From Bacillota bacterium (lineage in GTDB: Bacteria > Bacillota > Clostridia > Christensenellales > Aristaeellaceae): DNA of 64,000 bases. Positions within the stretch are counted from its first letter, which is position 1, and each line of letters starts with the position of its first letter. A program made the translations under genes and the position numbers. The notes beneath the pieces were generated by a model. It made no database searches and was not told the origin of the DNA. It worked only from the letters and a program-made list of their open reading frames with translations. Of this stretch, positions 1 through 6,687 are shown piece after piece. The stretch covers positions 36,614 through 100,613 of the forward strand of contig JAEYOV010000073.1 of assembly GCA_023411395.1 (NCBI GenBank). Direction: 5' to 3'.

Positions 1-376
1 CGGTGGTGTAATTCTGCCCCATCCGGCCGTTCGGCATCTCCCCGTAAGCGGAAACTACCACCGACAGAATACCGTTTTTGAGCGCATCCTGATACGAAAC
101 GTTCAGGCCCCAGCCACCGGCCGCAAGGCTGTTCAATGTGTTCAGATGGCTTTGCACCTGCGCCTTTTCAAAGATGGCACGGTTGACATCCTCCTGCACG
201 GATGGATCGCCGTATCCTTCCAGAACCGGATAGGTCACGCTGCCATATTCATTCTGCGCCGCAACGGGCGTCAAACGCGCTTCGTCAGGATTGGTTTGCC
301 CGGCCAGTGCGCTTGAACCCAAAAGCAGCAGCATGGCGCTCAGCAGAAAAGCCATGCTGCGGTGTATACGTTTCAT
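1..376 (-). CDS. Secreted protein, 3' end beyond the window
   Basis: This reading frame starts at an ATG at 376 behind a good ribosome site (AAAGGAGG, 7-8 nt away) and runs off the left edge, so only about 125 N-terminal residues are visible. Residues 1-25 form a clear signal peptide (MKRIHRSMAF, then a Leu-rich core ending SSALAG), so the product is exported. The following part (YGSVTYPVLEGYGDPSVQED, then an N-x-A-I-F-E-K helix) resembles the start of DUF4163/DUF3298-type extracellular domains found in RsiV-like proteins. That assignment is an inference from a short stretch and cannot be confirmed without the missing C-terminus. Confidence 0.75.
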   Translation of the reverse strand, partial: MKRIHRSMAFLLSAMLLLLGSSALAGQTNPDEARLTPVAAQNEYGSVTYPVLEGYGDPSVQEDVNRAIFEKAQVQSHLNTLNSLAAGGWGLNVSYQDALKNGILSVVVSAYGEMPNGRMGQNYTT

Positions 377-451
377 GACCGCACCTCCTTTATAGATTCT
401 TATTTTACAGCATTTGGCCCCCGCGCGCAAGGTTTGGGGCCAAGAGGCATG

Positions 452-480
452 TTGCCACTTGCTCCCAGATATAGTATACT
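452..480 (+). promoter_or_regulatory. Sigma-A promoter of the YcxB-like gene
   Basis: TTGCCA at 452-457 and TATACT at 475-480 are separated by 17 nt. Transcription would start near 487, giving a leader of about 55 nt before the ATG at 543. Confidence 0.65.
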
Positions 481-542
481 GGGCATACAAAGCGAATGTT
501 TTACAAAACCACATATTTGAATCGCCCAAGGAGCGGTGAGCC

Positions 543-1088
543 ATGTACACATTTCATTATCAGCTAACTTTGGATGATCATTTTGATCACAGACTATGTC
601 TCAATTACACTTTACCGGCATTCCGGAAGAAGATCATGATGCAAAAATACCTCAACCCTTTGCTATTTATTGTCTGGGCCATTTTGCTAGGGTTTATTTT
701 TGGTCACTTTCCTAACGTCTACATATTTTCGGGTGCCATATCCATCGGATGGATTCTCATTTTCAGAAAGCGCGTTGTACGGAATATACACAAATCGCTC
801 AAAATAACAAGTGAATCCGGGAAATCGCCATTCAACAGTAGCGATGTCGTGACGGTATTTGATGAAGAAAAAATCAGAACAGATACAGTGGATTCCGAAG
901 CGTCATTCAACTATTCGGCCATTGAAAAAATAGTAACAGGCCCAAATGCGCTATATTTGTACATAAACGCAACTACAGCATTCATCCTGCCATACCGCAT
1001 ATTCGCCTCCGAAGAAGAGAAGGATTCGTTTTTGCAGTTTATCAAGGAAAAGACGAACGCCCCCGTGATCGCCGGTGTTACGAAATGA
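543..1088 (+). CDS. YcxB-like membrane protein
   Basis: A 181-residue protein with two adjacent membrane segments (about residues 38-75) followed by a soluble domain. The C-terminal half, with F-D-E-E-K-I-R-T, an aromatic F-N-Y-S-A-I-E-K-I strand and a final I-L-P-Y-R-I-F then E-E-x-x-x-F-L-x-F-I, matches the pattern of the YcxB-like domain seen in small Firmicute membrane proteins of unknown function. The start at 543 has AGGAGCGG upstream. The gene is monocistronic, with its own promoter, and is followed by the yebC-type promoter. Base composition is AT-richer than its neighbours, which may indicate a different origin. No biochemical role can be assigned. Confidence 0.7.
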   Translation: MYTFHYQLTLDDHFDHRLCLNYTLPAFRKKIMMQKYLNPLLFIVWAILLGFIFGHFPNVYIFSGAISIGWILIFRKRVVRNIHKSLKITSESGKSPFNSSDVVTVFDEEKIRTDTVDSEASFNYSAIEKIVTGPNALYLYINATTAFILPYRIFASEEEKDSFLQFIKEKTNAPVIAGVTK

Positions 1089-1100
1089 AGCGCCGCAATG

Positions 1101-1130
1101 TTGACGGACAAGCGTCTCCCGTGCTAAAAT
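1101..1130 (+). promoter_or_regulatory. Sigma-A promoter of the YebC gene
   Basis: TTGACG at 1101-1106 and TAAAAT at 1125-1130, spacer 18 nt, about 40 nt upstream of the ATG at 1171. Confidence 0.6.
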
Positions 1131-1170
1131 ATTACGTTTCATGGAAATCACGCGCCTTGGGAGGGGTATT

Positions 1171-1920
1171 ATGTCCGGGCATTCCAAGTGGGCCAACATC
1201 AAGCATAAAAAGGGCAAGGCGGACGCGGAGCGCGGCAAGATTTTTACCAAGATCGGCCGGGAAATTGCCATTGCGGTGAAGGAAGGCGGCAGCGACCCGG
1301 GCGTTAACGGAAAGCTGCGGGACATCGTGGCCAAGGCCAAGGCCAGCAACGTACCCAACGACAACATCGCCCGCTCCATCAAAAAGGCGGCCGGCGAGCT
1401 GGGCAGCGTCAACTATGAAGAAATCACCTACGAAGGCTACGCCCCCGGCGGCGTGGCGGTGATCGTGGAAGTCATCACCGACAGCCGCAACCGCTCCGCC
1501 AGCGATATCCGCCACTGCTTTGCCAAAAACGGCGGCAATCTGGGCACCACGGGCAGCGTGGGCTTCATGTTCGACGAAAAAGGCATCATCGCTCTGGAGC
1601 GCACTCCGGGGCTTTCCGAGGATGACCTGATGATGATGGCGCTGGACGCCGGGGCCGAGGACATGAAGGCGGAGGAAGACGCCTTTGTCATCTATACAGC
1701 GCCCAATGATTTCCACAACGTGCGGGAAACGCTGGAGAAGCAGAATCTTTCCTTCCTCTCCGCCGAGGTACAAAAAATCCCCCAAAACACCGTGGCGGTG
1801 GACGACCCGGAGACGCTGGAGAAAATTCAAAAGCTGCTGGAAATGCTGGACGACAACGATGACGTTCAAAACGTGTTCCACAACGCCGAGCTTCCGGAAG
1901 AAGAGGAAGAGGACGACTGA
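1171..1920 (+). CDS. yebC: YebC/PmpR family transcription or translation regulator
   Basis: A 249-residue cytosolic protein of the YebC/PmpR (TACO1) family, whose members bind DNA as regulators and, in more recent work, help ribosomes through difficult peptide stretches. The diagnostic N-terminus MSGHSKWANIKHKKG is present, followed by R-G-K-I-F-T-K-I-G-R-E-I. The central E-G-Y-A-P-G-G-V-A motif and the acidic C-terminus (EEEEEDD) are also typical. The ATG at 1171 was chosen because it begins the conserved MSGHSK motif and has GGAGGG upstream; an in-frame ATG at 1141 would add ten unconserved residues. Length is normal for the family. It is transcribed alone and ends at a hairpin. Confidence 0.95.
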   Translation: MSGHSKWANIKHKKGKADAERGKIFTKIGREIAIAVKEGGSDPGVNGKLRDIVAKAKASNVPNDNIARSIKKAAGELGSVNYEEITYEGYAPGGVAVIVEVITDSRNRSASDIRHCFAKNGGNLGTTGSVGFMFDEKGIIALERTPGLSEDDLMMMALDAGAEDMKAEEDAFVIYTAPNDFHNVRETLEKQNLSFLSAEVQKIPQNTVAVDDPETLEKIQKLLEMLDDNDDVQNVFHNAELPEEEEEDD

Positions 1921-1931
1921 GAACTTAAAGA

Positions 1932-1962
1932 AAGCCCTCCCGCATTCACCAAGCGGGAGGGC
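1932..1962 (+). terminator. Hairpin after yebC (left copy of a duplicated 31-bp sequence)
   Basis: A 10-bp perfect stem, GCCCTCCCGC (1934-1943) with GCGGGAGGGC (1953-1962), and a 9-nt loop. It lies 12 nt after the yebC stop. The downstream T-run is weak, so termination strength is uncertain. The same 31 bp recurs at 2467-2497. Confidence 0.6.
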
Positions 1963-1987
1963 TTCACCATATAGACAAGGATAGTTT

Positions 1988-2034
1988 AGCCTTCCCCTGG
2001 AGGGGAAGGTGGCGCGAAGCGCCGGATGAGGTGT
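1988..2034 (+). repeat. Left terminal inverted repeat of the DUF559 element
   Basis: It contains two internal palindromes: CTTCCCCT/AGGGGAAG around a 2-nt loop (1991-2008) and GGCGC-GAA-GCGCC (2011-2023). A tail, GGATGAGGTG, follows and serves as Shine-Dalgarno sequence for the ATG at 2039. The layout (two hairpins plus a short tail) recalls bacterial REP units. Confidence 0.85.
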
Positions 2035-2038
2035 AAGG

Positions 2039-2431
2039 ATGAACAACATGTGTAATCCAAGATTGACCTCCAATGCCAAAGAGCTGCGAAAAAATATGAC
2101 CAAGGAAGAGCGGCATCTCTGGTATGATTTTTTGAAAGAATTTCCGTTTGCATTCCACCGCCAAAAAACAGTCGGAAACTATATTGTTGATTTCTATTGT
2201 GCCAGCGCAAAGTTGGTAATTGAGCTTGACGGCTCGCAACACTACGATGAAAAGGGCATAGAAGCCGATGCAAAGCGCGATGAATCCTTGCGCAGCATTG
2301 GGCTCACTGTTAAGCGATACTCCAATGCTGATATCAACAATAGATTTGGCAGCGTATGTGAAGATATATATCACTTCGTTCAGTCAATGCTTGACACCTC
2401 ATCCGGCGCTCCGCGCCACCTTCCCCTCTAG
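2039..2431 (+). CDS. DUF559 (Vsr-like, PD-(D/E)XK fold) nuclease-family protein
   Basis: A 130-residue cytosolic protein. Residues 14-115 match the DUF559 pattern, a domain related to the very-short-patch-repair endonuclease Vsr: L-R-K-N-M-T-x-E-E-R-x-L-W near residue 17, N-Y-I-V-D-F-Y-C with Asp51, V-I-E-L-D-G with Glu62 and Asp64, and His68. A full set of likely catalytic acidic residues is therefore present. The C-terminal stretch after about residue 119 is encoded by the right inverted repeat. No methylase or restriction partner is adjacent. The protein is AT-richer than the flanking genes. Its role in moving or maintaining the surrounding repeat is an inference. A solitary repair-like nuclease is the alternative. 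Confidence 0.85.
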   Translation: MNNMCNPRLTSNAKELRKNMTKEERHLWYDFLKEFPFAFHRQKTVGNYIVDFYCASAKLVIELDGSQHYDEKGIEADAKRDESLRSIGLTVKRYSNADINNRFGSVCEDIYHFVQSMLDTSSGAPRHLPL

Positions 2432-2440
2432 GGGAAGGCT
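2394..2440 (-). repeat. Right terminal inverted repeat of the DUF559 element
   Basis: The reverse complement of 1988-2034 with two differences. It overlaps the 3' end of the DUF559 gene: the stop TAG (2429-2431) sits in the loop of the CTTCCCCT/AGGGGAAG palindrome, so the repeat is both coding and structural. Confidence 0.85.
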
Positions 2441-2466
2441 TTATAGTTCCCTTTTCTAATGGTTTG

Positions 2467-2497
2467 AAGCCCTCCCGCATTCACCAAGCGGGAGGGC
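2467..2497 (+). terminator. Hairpin, right copy of the duplicated 31-bp sequence
   Basis: Identical over 31 bp to 1932-1962 and in the same orientation; stem arms 2469-2478 and 2488-2497. It lies 18 nt beyond the right flanking ATAGTT, exactly as the left copy lies 18 nt before the left ATAGTT. It could terminate the DUF559 transcript or the converging anti-sigma-like gene. Confidence 0.55.
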
Positions 2498-2574
2498 GGT
2501 TGTTTGTATTGACCTTTTGTCCGATACTTACGCTATGGCAGACAGAAAACACCGAATGAGCCTTTTTCCACGGC

Positions 2575-3867
2575 TTATTTTAGCTTCACCTCAAAAGCGC
2601 AGGCCTCGTTGTACACCCTAAACGGCAAGATGGTTTTCCCGTCCACAGGCTCCGGTGTAACCATGCCGGCCGCCTCCTCTTTTGTGGGTTCCCTGTATTC
2701 CGTGGTAAACGGCACGAAGGTGACATCATCGGGCAGGCCGCCGGGACAGCCGAATTCGCCTGCATAGGTATAATGGGCCGGGTCTTTGTCATCGCTTGGA
2801 CCGTCGCCATAATAACCGCCGCCGCCAAGCGTGAAGGCATCACTGCCGCCTACGCGGGGCTCAAATTCTAAACCGGCTTCTTTCCCCGTCCCGTTTTTGA
2901 AGTACACGTCAAAGGCCCAGGTGACTTTCATAAAGGAGGTTGTGATTTTGCCCATGATAATGGTGTAATCGTCAAACTCCAGCCTGTCGCCGGTGTTTGT
3001 CACCGTATAGCTTGCGGGCACGGAAGCCGTCCAGGTGCATTCAATGGTCTCCGTCAATGTGAAGGCTTCCGACTGGGCAAGCTGCGGGCCCAGCCGCTGC
3101 AACTGGTATTCCTCAATGGCCATGCCTTCGGGGGCGGGCAGGATGCTGCTGAACTCAACCAATGAATACCCGTCGGCCAGCAGGATTTTCTGTTGCGCAT
3201 AAGCGTCACGATAGCGCCGCATGTATTCATCCATTGGGGGATCACTTTGATCCCCGTGAAGGACTGTCTGATCGTAGGCCAGCTCCCAATTGGGCTTGAG
3301 CACCATAAAGGTCAGCGCCCACTGTACATCGCCGTCCGCTTCCTCCTCATAGATGCAGGCGTCCACGCCGTATTTGCCTTGAAGTTCCACCTCCTTGTCC
3401 GGCACCCAGAAGCCGGAGAAGAAGTCGCCCCGGCAGCCTTCAATATCCACCGGCAAATCCCGCCCGCCGCAGGCAGCGGTGACCATGGGGTACAGGTACA
3501 CGGGCTCGGCGCCTTCTTTAGGCAGAATATCCATGGCAATGGAAATGCTGCTGCCGTCAAACACGGCGTCGGTCACATACAGGGAAAAGAATTCGTTCTC
3601 ATAGCTTTTGTCTATGAAGGTAATGCTTTTTTGGTATTCCTCGCTGCTGTTTCTTTTATAGTCTTTCACGCTGTAGTGGGTCGCAATGGCCAAGGCGGTG
3701 CCGGCCAGCAGCATAAGGATCAACACCGCAATCAGCACGGTGCGCAATGTGAAGCGTTTCATGGGTACATCCTCCTTGCACTTTAGGAGCGCGCATTCCA
3801 TGCGTTTATGAAAGCTGCCGGACGTTGGTTCAAATGCACGGTCCAGATCAAATTCATTCAAAGCCAA
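2575..3867 (-). CDS. Membrane-anchored anti-sigma-like protein
   Basis: A 430-residue protein with a short cytoplasmic N-terminus (residues 1-36, including a G-S-F-H-K-R-M helix), one membrane segment at about 40-61 (TVLIAVLILMLLAGTALAIA), and a large extracellular part of about 365 residues with no recognised domain. This topology and its 14-nt overlap with the upstream ECF sigma gene mark it as the probable cognate anti-sigma or sensor. The start is a TTG (3867 or, better spaced behind AGGAGG, 3861). An ATG at 3762 also has a strong AGGAGG site and would yield a form lacking the cytoplasmic sigma-binding tail. The sigma-binding role is inferred from context and topology. Confidence 0.7.
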   Translation of the reverse strand: MALNEFDLDRAFEPTSGSFHKRMECALLKCKEDVPMKRFTLRTVLIAVLILMLLAGTALAIATHYSVKDYKRNSSEEYQKSITFIDKSYENEFFSLYVTDAVFDGSSISIAMDILPKEGAEPVYLYPMVTAACGGRDLPVDIEGCRGDFFSGFWVPDKEVELQGKYGVDACIYEEEADGDVQWALTFMVLKPNWELAYDQTVLHGDQSDPPMDEYMRRYRDAYAQQKILLADGYSLVEFSSILPAPEGMAIEEYQLQRLGPQLAQSEAFTLTETIECTWTASVPASYTVTNTGDRLEFDDYTIIMGKITTSFMKVTWAFDVYFKNGTGKEAGLEFEPRVGGSDAFTLGGGGYYGDGPSDDKDPAHYTYAGEFGCPGGLPDDVTFVPFTTEYREPTKEEAAGMVTPEPVDGKTILPFRVYNEACAFEVKLK

Positions 3868-4399
3868 GCGCCTCCTCTCCCGTCAAAATCTGTTTCAGTT
3901 TGGTTCGCGCCCGGTACAGGCGCGTGGTGACGGTGCCGGAAGGCAAACGCAAAATACGGGCGATCTCATCCACGGAATAGCCGTCCCGGTACTTTAAGGT
4001 AAGCGGCAGGCGGTATTTGATTTCCAGGGCATACAGCGCGTCATGCAGCATCCTGTCAAAGCCCGCGTCCTCCCCCGTGAAAACAGGCATCTGATTTTCC
4101 GGGATTTGGGCCACCGGCAGCATGCGCCTGTTTTTCTTTAGCATCCGCTTGCATTCATTGATGAGGATGCGCGTAGCCCAGGTCTTGAAATAGGCCTTTT
4201 GCCTAAGCTGCCCCCTGTACTGCCAGGCTTTTAAGGCGGATTCCTGCAATACGTCGTCGCAGTCTGAATAGGACAAGGCAAAGCTGCGGGCGATGCAAAA
4301 CAGGGACCGTTCCATTTCCAAAAAGGCCTCAACGAATTCCTCTCTTGAGATGACTTCCGTTTTTCTCATTCCTTCCGCGTTCATCAGATCTGATTTCAC
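3854..4399 (-). CDS. ECF-type RNA polymerase sigma factor
   Basis: A protein of up to 181 residues with sigma region 2 (about 22-90, with A-R-S-F-A-L-S-Y-S-D-C-D-D-V-L-Q-E-S-A-L-K-A-W and F-K-T-W-A-T-R-I-L-I-N-E-C) and region 4 (about 120-172, Y-S-V-D-E-I-A-R-I-L-R-L-P-S-G-T-V-T-T-R-L-Y-R-A-R). These are the hallmarks of extracytoplasmic-function sigma factors, which redirect RNA polymerase in response to envelope signals. The frame opens with GTG at 4399; ATGs at 4384 and 4369 are alternatives and none has a clearly superior ribosome site. It overlaps the anti-sigma-like gene by 14 nt, implying coupled translation and a one-to-one partnership. Confidence 0.9.
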   Translation of the reverse strand: MKSDLMNAEGMRKTEVISREEFVEAFLEMERSLFCIARSFALSYSDCDDVLQESALKAWQYRGQLRQKAYFKTWATRILINECKRMLKKNRRMLPVAQIPENQMPVFTGEDAGFDRMLHDALYALEIKYRLPLTLKYRDGYSVDEIARILRLPSGTVTTRLYRARTKLKQILTGEEALGFE

Positions 4400-4468
4400 T
4401 TATTAGATATCCGGGCATACTGCTGCATTTCGTTCATTGTATCATTTTTACAATTTATTTTCCCGCAC

Positions 4469-4496
4469 AAAAAAACGGGCGCGCTATAAACGCCCG
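4469..4496 (-). terminator. Rho-independent terminator of rpiB
   Basis: On the minus strand a CGGGCG/CGCCCG stem (4491-4496 with 4476-4481) is followed directly by seven Ts (4475-4469). It separates rpiB from the sigma-factor gene. Confidence 0.8.
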
Positions 4497-4537
4497 TATC
4501 GGTTTGATTCACACAAACACTTGCATTGGGTTTTCCG

Positions 4538-4987
4538 TTATTCTATCTCCTCGCCACTTGCCAGCTTCTCCAGCATATCCAGGCGGCACTGGTGCCTCTC
4601 CTCATACGTGGCGCCCAGCCATTCGTCCACCAGCATCTTGGCCACCTCGCTGCCCACCACCCTGGCGCCAAAGGCCAGCATGTTGCAGTTGTTGTGGGCT
4701 TTGGCCATCCGTGCCGAATAGGGGTCGGAGCAGGTGGCGCAGCGGATGCCGGGAACACGGTTGGCCGCAAGGCCGATGCCTATGCCCGTGCCGCAGATCA
4801 CAATGCCGCAATCCACCTTCCCATTCGCCACAGCTCTGGCCACCCGAGCCCCATAAATGGGATAGTTGGCCGTATCCCTGGCCGCCGTGCCAAAATCCGT
4901 TACCGTATGCCCCTTGCTTTCCAGATAAGCTTTGATAAGCAGCTTCATATCCACAGCCACATGGTCGTTGCCAATGCCGATATGCAT
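4538..4987 (-). CDS. rpiB: Ribose-5-phosphate isomerase B / RpiB-LacAB family isomerase
   Basis: A 149-residue cytosolic sugar-phosphate isomerase that interconverts ribose 5-phosphate and ribulose 5-phosphate in the pentose phosphate pathway. The RpiB/LacA/LacB family signature is complete: the N-terminus I-G-N-D-H, and G-I-V-I-C-G-T-G-I-G-I-G with the catalytic Cys65, followed by A-A-N-R-V-P-G-I-R and H-N-N-C-N-M-L-A-F-G-A-R. Length is normal. It is monocistronic between its own promoter and terminator. Allose-6-phosphate or galactose-6-phosphate isomerase activity is possible because these families overlap, but no lac or allose genes are adjacent. Confidence 0.92.
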   Translation of the reverse strand: MHIGIGNDHVAVDMKLLIKAYLESKGHTVTDFGTAARDTANYPIYGARVARAVANGKVDCGIVICGTGIGIGLAANRVPGIRCATCSDPYSARMAKAHNNCNMLAFGARVVGSEVAKMLVDEWLGATYEERHQCRLDMLEKLASGEEIE

Positions 4988-5036
4988 ATTTTTCCTCCCC
5001 GCCTGTATTCAAATAAAAATTGCTCGTTCCCCTTGT

Positions 5037-5065
5037 AGTATAAGGCTGCGAAGCGGCGGTGTCAA
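5037..5065 (-). promoter_or_regulatory. Sigma-A promoter of rpiB
   Basis: Minus-strand TTGACA (5065-5060) and TATACT (5042-5037) with a 17-nt spacer. Confidence 0.75.
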
Positions 5066-5086
5066 TGAAAGGCATGGCATGGCGTG

Positions 5087-5115
5087 TTGCATTCCCGTGC
5101 ATCATGAAGTATACT
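5087..5115 (+). promoter_or_regulatory. Sigma-A promoter of the glycosyltransferase
   Basis: TTGCAT at 5087-5092 and TATACT at 5110-5115, spacer 17 nt. It is divergent from the rpiB promoter, with about 20 bp between the two -35 boxes. Confidence 0.6.
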
Positions 5116-5185
5116 GAGGTGAAAGATACTTGGTGATGCTGTCTGTTTGCGCCATGTTTCAATACGGCAAGTGGGAGGGAACATC

Positions 5186-6460
5186 ATGCGTTTGACCATG
5201 ATCAGCATCGGTTCGACAGGTGATGTGCGGCCCTATGTGATCCTGGGCCAGGAATTGAAAAGGCGCGGCCATACGGTACGCATCGCTTCTTTCAGCCCAT
5301 TTGAGCAGATGATCAGAGACGCGGGGCTGGATTTTTATCCCCTTGCCGGCGATGTGGTAAAGTTCATGGCCAGCATCATGAAGCCCGGCACCAACGGCAT
5401 CAATTATCTGCAGCGGGTGCAAAACGCCATCCGGGAAGTGGCGGGGCCGCTGCTTACAAACATGCAGACCGCATGCAAGGACGCCGAGGCCATCATCACC
5501 ACCTTTTTCGGCTCCAGCATGTATTCCATCGCAGAAAAGAACAACGTGCCGTGCATACAGACACAGTACTACCCCATGGATTACAACGACGTGGTGCCCA
5601 TTTCCTCCGCGCCGGGATTAAAGGCAGGCAAGGCCTGGAACAAAATGACCTACAAGGTGGGGTATCTGCTCATCAATTCCCTGGAGCACAGATACTTAAC
5701 CGGCTGGCGCAAGGAGCAGGGCATGCGGGTGCGCAAAATCCGCCCCAAACCCGATTATACGGTGAACGGCCATCAAATTCCGGTGCTGTATGCCGTCAGC
5801 CCCCTTTTGATGCCGCGGCCCCTTTCCTGGAACGAGCACATCCACATGACCGGCTTCTGGATGGATCCGAAACCAACGGCTTACACGCCCGACCCGGCCC
5901 TTAACGCATTCCTTACCGCGGGGGAAAAGCCCGTGTACATCGGCTTTGGCTCCATGGTATCCGGGGATATGGGCAAAACGCTTTCCATTGTACTGGAGGC
6001 GGTGGAGCAATCGGGCGTCCGGGCCATTTTGCAAAAGGGCTGGGGTGGCGCGGAGGTCACTGCTCCCTCCAAACGCGTCCATGTGGCCGACTATATCCCC
6101 CACGAGTGGCTGTTTGAGCAGGTGGCGGCGGTTGTGCACCACGGCGGCGCGGGCACCACGGCTGCGGGGCTGAAAGCGGGCAAGCCCACGCTGGTCATCC
6201 CCTTCGGAGGCGACCAACCCTTCTGGGGCATGCGGGTGCGGGCGCTGGGGCTGGGGCCCAAGCCCATCCGCCGGGAATTTTTGACGGCGGAACGGCTGAC
6301 AAAGGCCCTGATTGACCTGACGCAAACCAAATCCTACTGCGTGGCCGCCAGGGAGCTGGGCATGCGCCTGCGGGAGGAGAAAGGCACCGAGATCGCCGCC
6401 GACATCATTGAGGAGGAAATCCAGCGCTGGCTGCATGAAGATAAGGCTGCAGCGCTGTAA
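5186..6460 (+). CDS. Family-1 (UGT/MGT-like) glycosyltransferase
   Basis: A 424-residue two-domain GT-B glycosyltransferase resembling sterol glucosyltransferases and macrolide glycosyltransferases. The N-terminus has I-S-I-G-S-T-G-D-V-R-P-Y-V, typical of the acceptor-binding domain. The C-terminal nucleotide-sugar motif is H-H-G-G-A-G-T-T starting at His318, followed by G-K-P-T-L-V-I-P-F-G-G-D-Q-P-F-W. These proteins move a sugar from a UDP- or TDP-sugar to a lipid or small hydrophobic acceptor in the cytoplasm or at the inner membrane face. The ATG at 5186 begins the conserved motif and follows GGGAGGGA; an upstream in-frame ATG at 5147 is not supported. The acceptor is unknown. Confidence 0.88.
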   Translation: MRLTMISIGSTGDVRPYVILGQELKRRGHTVRIASFSPFEQMIRDAGLDFYPLAGDVVKFMASIMKPGTNGINYLQRVQNAIREVAGPLLTNMQTACKDAEAIITTFFGSSMYSIAEKNNVPCIQTQYYPMDYNDVVPISSAPGLKAGKAWNKMTYKVGYLLINSLEHRYLTGWRKEQGMRVRKIRPKPDYTVNGHQIPVLYAVSPLLMPRPLSWNEHIHMTGFWMDPKPTAYTPDPALNAFLTAGEKPVYIGFGSMVSGDMGKTLSIVLEAVEQSGVRAILQKGWGGAEVTAPSKRVHVADYIPHEWLFEQVAAVVHHGGAGTTAAGLKAGKPTLVIPFGGDQPFWGMRVRALGLGPKPIRREFLTAERLTKALIDLTQTKSYCVAARELGMRLREEKGTEIAADIIEEEIQRWLHEDKAAAL

Positions 6461-6511
6461 TGCCGCGCGATACCGCCATGTGTCCGCCACTGGAATCAAA
6501 TGTTTGACCGG

Positions 6512-6542
6512 AGTGCCCCCAGCTTTGGCAGGGCACTTTTTT
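6512..6542 (+). terminator. Terminator after the glycosyltransferase
   Basis: AGTGCCC (6512-6518) pairs with GGGCACT (6531-6537), followed by a T-tract. Confidence 0.75.
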
Positions 6543-6687
6543 CGTTGACACGGCCATCCCGCCATGGTAAAATTTTCATATCCTAAAAGTGATCCATCCG
6601 GAGGGCAGAATAAGGAAGGCAGGCAGCAGCCTGTCCGGGTTTGTATGCTATGAATGGGGCACAATAAAAAACGCGGGAGGCATTTTG

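Larger units (their letters stand above)
1981..2448 (+). mobile_element. Putative compact DUF559 element with inverted repeats and a 6-bp flanking direct repeat
   Basis: About 454 bp (1987-2442) made of a single DUF559 gene enclosed by 47-bp terminal inverted repeats that match at 45 of 47 positions. The direct repeat ATAGTT lies at 1981-1986 on the left and 2443-2448 on the right, as expected of a target-site duplication. The left repeat provides the ribosome site of the gene and the right repeat encodes its last residues and its TAG stop. The structure is read directly from the sequence. That it moves or has moved is an inference; no transposase of a known family is present. Confidence 0.6.

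Noticed and set aside
1132..2103. Long minus-strand open frame opposite yebC
   Set aside because: It is antisense to a well-conserved gene, and its composition reflects the codon bias of yebC in the opposite strand.
2039..2431. Restriction-modification nuclease
   Set aside because: No methyltransferase or specificity gene is adjacent; the surroundings are housekeeping genes and inverted repeats.
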